From positions 1-21,465 of the forward strand of contig RBNI01001650.1 of NCBI GenBank assembly GCA_003990745.1: DNA of 21,465 nucleotides. Direction: 5' to 3'. Both the position numbers and the translations under genes were made by a program. Origin of the DNA: Jimgerdemannia flammicorona. Taxonomy: Eukaryota > Mucoromycota > Endogonomycetes > Endogonales > Endogonaceae. Shown piece after piece: positions 18,561-21,465 of this stretch (the first letter of the stretch is position 1; every line of letters starts with the position of its first letter). Below the pieces are notes generated by a model that saw only the letters and a list, made by a program, of their open reading frames with translations, searched no databases and was not told the DNA's origin.

Positions 18561-19610
18561 CCCCAGAATGATGACATTAGCACAGGAGATAGCCTTTCCT
18601 TGCAAGCCACCAGATTGGAGCACAAGAAGATTATATGGCATACAAGATGAGCAATAATGATCAACTGTGAGTCATTGTGACCACAGCATAAGTATCCTGA
18701 AGAATATAAAAGAAGGATCAAAAAACCGCAGTAGTAGCAACCAACAAGAACCACCAATCCCAAAATAGCTCAAAGACTTACCACAAATGAAATACCTGCT
18801 GCCTGCCAAACCTCAAGGTCAAGGAACCACCAAGGTACCTCAGTTGAAGAAAGGATGTTCCAAGACATCAGAAGAGCCATGAGGACCCACTCAAGAAGGA
18901 CTCCTAGTATCTACCTGGGCACTGCAGACCCTTATCACTTCATTCTCTACCACTGTGAAATGGAAACAAGGATCACCATTGCTACCGAATACCTCTAAAT
19001 ATAGCAGGAGTATGAAATAGGAAACCTCCTCTGCCAGAAGTTCCCACAGGCCAGTACCCAAGAGCTACAAGATGCCACTTCCATGGATATACATGAGATG
19101 AGGACAGCTAAGAAGATCCATCAGATCTTTAGGCATGTACTATGGTCGATCCCCAACTTGGAGTATGTTAGAGTCTCAGACTTCAGAGACCTGTCATCCC
19201 ACCATATCAATGCACTAGAAGCCAGGGTGGCTACAGAAGCCCAGTCCACTATCACCCTCAATAGCGAAGAAGTAGAAGACTTCTGGCACCCTATCCTCTA
19301 GGACAACCCAGATCAATTCCTGTAAGGATTGATCTCAGTATTCCAAGGCCCAAGCATTCAGGTTAGATCTCCCCAAGACCCCACATTTATTCCCTATTTT
19401 GTGGAAGAGAACCTCATAGACTGGAGAGCTCCAGATCTTGTTCCCGATTTTCCCACCACAGCTGAACATGATGACGTCATCGATGATATCATCCTGCATG
19501 ACATATGCGAAATACACAACCTGCATGATGAATTCACAGATCTCATCTCCTTCAGTGATGATGATGATGATGATGATGAAGCCCCCATGGTCCTGAACTT
19601 TCTGCTCTAA
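18561..19610 (+). pseudogene. LTR-encoded protein X, copy B (best-preserved full length)
   Basis: One frame runs from 18561 to a TAA at 19608 with about eight internal stops, all explicable by C-to-T or G-to-A. Possible starts are ATG 18657 and ATG 18855; coding-like sequence extends upstream of both. Segments in order: PEEYKRRIKK, Gln/Thr-rich, EERMFQDIRRAM, LGTADPYHFILYHC, EYEIGNLLCQKFPQAS, core KIHQIFRHVLWSIPNLEYV, NALEARVATEAQSTITLNSE, DNPDQFL, ISVFQGPSIQVRSPQD, IPYFVEENLIDWRAPD, and an acidic tail with eight Asp from a GAT microsatellite (about 19556-19579), ending APMVLNFLL. No known domain, signal peptide or membrane span is recognised. It lies wholly upstream of the TATA box, so this 5' copy would not be on the main transcript. 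The function is unknown. Confidence 0.72.
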
Positions 19611-19618
19611 GTTCTTTG

Positions 19619-19758
19619 TTACACTGGATAATGCCAGCACCGGTATTCTCATATAACACTAGATAATGCCAGCACCAGTATTCTGAGGTGATGCAAAATT
19701 ATTCCAGCACTGGTATTTTGATGTGATACCAAATAATGCCAGCCCTGGAACTTGGTAG
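19619..19758 (+). repeat. U3 tandem repeat, four 35-bp units (LTR B)
   Basis: The units start at 19619, 19654, 19689 and 19724 and share the core AATGCCAGCACCGGTATTCT. The first two are nearly identical and the last is partial in its second half. They lie 60-200 bases upstream of the TATA box, an enhancer-like position. The unit is unrelated to those of LTRs D1 and E. Confidence 0.88.
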
Positions 19759-19818
19759 TTTTAGTTATTGGAATTTATATTTAGCTTTATATCTTAGCAA
19801 CTATTGAATTATATTTTG

Positions 19819-19851
19819 TATAAATACCCCTCTTATTTCCTTTGAAATAAA
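19819..19851 (+). promoter_or_regulatory. LTR B TATA box and poly(A) signal
   Basis: TATAAATACCCCTC (TATA at 19819) and TTGAAATAAAGTC (AATAAA at 19846), 27 bases apart. Transcription would start about at or after the AATAAA. In the 5' LTR the signal would then lie outside or at the very start of the transcript, while in the 3' LTR it can direct polyadenylation. Confidence 0.75.
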
Positions 19852-20059
19852 GTCAGTCAACTCAGTGCAATACACACACTTCCTTGCAAGCAATCTAAGA
19901 GATAACAAGATAGTTAAAGATAAGAAGTTTGAGGACTATAAGACCTTGGGAAGGCACTCCAATAAGAACTTGCTTATAACAACTTGAGTTAGTCTAAGAG
20001 ATACACCTTGAAGAGAATCTAGTGTATTTGAAGGATTCAGCGACCACTATATGACAATT

Positions 20060-20077
20060 TGGTGCCCATTGGCTGGT
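20060..20077 (+). other. Primer binding site (element B)
   Basis: TGGTGCCCATTGGCTGG begins three bases after the LTR end and starts with TGG, complementary to the CCA tail of a tRNA. I cannot name the tRNA. The equivalent in D2 is present but mutated. Confidence 0.6.
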
Positions 20078-20176
20078 GATTCAAGACGAATCCCTCACTT
20101 TCAAGCTAAAAAATGAACAACCCCCATAACAACTACCCTGACTACAAGAGTCACCCCTGCAAGAATTCAAGACAAG

Positions 20177-21465
20177 ATGGAAATGCATCCCCCTACATTC
20201 TATGGATATACTACTGAAGAGTCAATCCTGATCTTCATTGAAGACTTTGAACAATTTGCTGCCATATGAGCCCTTGGTGTAGATGCTCAATTGGCCCTTC
20301 TATCAGTCAGCCTCAGAGGACCTGCCAGAGACAAGTTCAATGCAGTCACCATTGCTGGTGCTAATACAGTCAAACTTGCCAACATGAAGGACTTCCTCAG
20401 AACAACATATTATACCAAAGAGATCAAGCAAGCTCTCAAGGATCAACTCAATACTATCTGCCAGAGACTTAGTGAAGATCCCAACTCATTCTATACCCGA
20501 ATCTGCCACCAGATTGTTTTGGCTGGCTATGATGACTGCCTCAAGGAACAAATAGCAGATTCAACCTTCCTCAAAAGAGTACACCCTGAAATTGCCCTAG
20601 CAATCTGGTCTACCCCAGCTGCACTGACCCTTGATCAGAAAGTGGTCTTTGCACAGAGATATTGGACTGCCAGACACCCTGTCGAACACTCAATAGAGAA
20701 AATAACTGGCATCAAGATGGAGCCATCAAAGCCAACTAGTATCTTACCTGCTACAGTTGTGAACAGACAACCAACCACACCTACCCCCAAGACAGCCAAA
20801 GCTGACCCAGTGGAAGAACTTGCCAAGCAGTTTGCCGAGATGACTGCACACCTTGGTGATGTTGTTAGAGAAGTTCGAAGTGCCAACAGGAGACCAGTGC
20901 AGAGATTTGCAGCTGCTACAGAAGAACACAATAACATCACATGTTTCAGATGTGGAGAAGAAGGCCATTATGCAAAGAATTGCATGACCGAAATGAGATG
21001 CAAAGCCCAACCAAGCAATGCTAGTAGAACCAGAGAATAAACCAATGCAGTAGTCATCGAGGAGATTGGTGATACTGATGATGAAGAATACTATGAGGAG
21101 CTTGAATTCTACCCTGCTACTGAAGGTACCAGAACTCAGTCCGAGCCCTATGACAAGAAGAGCAATAGCAAGCCAGTTGGAAGACCAAAGAAGACTCCAG
21201 CTATCACCATTCAAAGCAAGACCCAACCCAAGGAGATTGTTCAAGACATGGAGTTAGACGAAGCTGCCTGCCAAATTATTGAAGGCACTACTCCAGTCTC
21301 AGGAGAAAGTGAAAGCAAAAAGGAACAGAAGCTGCACAAGACCAAGATCCACCAGTATGACATCTACAAGGACCTCAAGGAACAGAAGGTCAATGCCACT
21401 TTTGGACAACTAGCTGAAGTCCCTGCCTTCAGACAGCAGTTGAGAGTAGGACTTGCAACTACCAC
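20177..21465 (+). pseudogene. Gypsy gag-pol 5' part (element B), open to window edge
   Basis: The frame from ATG 20177 (MEMHPPTFYGY) runs to the window end with two stops: TGA at 20267 (AI*ALGV, probably CGA) and TAA at 21038 (RE*TNAV, probably CAA). Residues 1-250 resemble gypsy gag capsid (SLRGPARDKFNAV, YYTKEIKQALKDQLN, EELAKQFAEMTAHL). A CCHC zinc knuckle follows at residues 256-269 (CFRCGEEGHYAKNC), then a charged linker, RPKKTPAITIQ, and KIHQYDIYKDLKEQKVNATF near the end; D2 shows protease should follow. An in-frame stop upstream (20114) and the alignment with D2 support this start, though TPARIQDK just before the ATG also looks coding. Few mutations separate it from an intact frame, so it is the youngest element here. 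Confidence 0.88.

Larger units (their letters stand above)
18550..20056 (+). mobile_element. Gypsy 5' LTR copy B (complete, about 1.5 kb), carrying protein X
   Basis: It begins TATAACAGTGACCCC at the same position as copy A, directly after a MULE transposase fragment, and ends ATATGACA just before a TGG primer binding site. D1 suggests the original start was TGTAA, giving TGT...ACA termini. Order: protein X (18561-19610), 35-bp repeats (19619-19758), TATA box (19819), AATAAA (19846), R/U5. It retains many CpGs, including GACGTCATCGATG. The size is far above typical fungal gypsy LTRs because of the X frame. Confidence 0.78.

Noticed and set aside
1..19286. Long inverted repeat (1-739 versus 18550-19286) as terminal repeats of one giant element spanning the window
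   Set aside because: Each arm is the 5' end of a gypsy LTR that continues outward (B into primer site and gag). The enclosed sequence is a mosaic of older unrelated elements.
18550..19610. Protein X as an envelope gene between pol and the 3' LTR
   Set aside because: It has no signal peptide or membrane span, and it also occurs directly upstream of the promoter and primer site in B, so it lies inside the LTR.
19335..19652. 105-codon minus-strand frame opposite protein X
   Set aside because: It is antisense to the conserved X frame, and its Ile run is the complement of the GAT repeat encoding poly-Asp.
20744..21244. 166-codon minus-strand frame
   Set aside because: It is antisense to gag, which has a CCHC zinc knuckle and a homolog in D2.

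Overview
The window looks like a transposable-element graveyard from a repeat-rich fungal genome. The evidence for a fungus is the mix of families: Ty3/gypsy elements with a chromodomain at the integrase end, a LINE with endonuclease and reverse transcriptase, a MULE-type transposase, and signs of CpG-directed decay. I cannot assign a species. I found no host gene, rRNA, tRNA or CRISPR array. Every coding region is broken by stops or frameshifts or runs off an edge.

Layout. (A) 1-739, minus: part of a 5' LTR, cut by the left edge. (E) 748-4319, plus: the 3' half of a gypsy element: RNase H tail, integrase, chromodomain, polypurine tract, 3' LTR. (F) about 4503-6082, minus: LINE copy with ORF1 only. 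(D2) 6105 to about 9000, minus: partial 5' LTR, then gag, protease and a dUTPase-like domain. (D1) about 9300-11757, minus: pol tail, polypurine tract, 3' LTR. (G) about 11758-16370, plus: LINE with ORF1 and ORF2. (C) 16371-17182, plus: LTR fragment. Then a 12-bp minisatellite (17262-17438) and a MULE transposase pseudogene (about 17480-18540). (B) 18550 to the right edge, plus: complete 5' LTR, primer binding site and gag-pol, the best-preserved element.

The main observation is that the gypsy LTRs are long (about 1.5-1.85 kb) and carry a reading frame, called protein X here, inside U3 upstream of the TATA box. Five diverged copies (A, B, C, D1, E) keep the same frame, core motif and position. 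Copies A and B start at the same base next to unrelated sequence, which marks the LTR 5' end. Copies D1 and E lie just downstream of a shared polypurine tract, as 3' LTRs should. So X is duplicated in both LTRs and lies at the 3' end of the genomic RNA, the location used by LTR-encoded accessory genes of some retroviruses. I do not recognise X. The combined family order appears to be LTR(X)-gag-PR-dUTPase-(RT)-RNase H-INT-chromodomain-PPT-LTR(X); the RT is not seen in this window.

Between A and B, about 17.8 kb contains almost no CpG (one seen by eye), while A and B still have many. Old elements therefore lie between two younger elements that point outward. Copy-disabling changes are mainly C-to-T or G-to-A.
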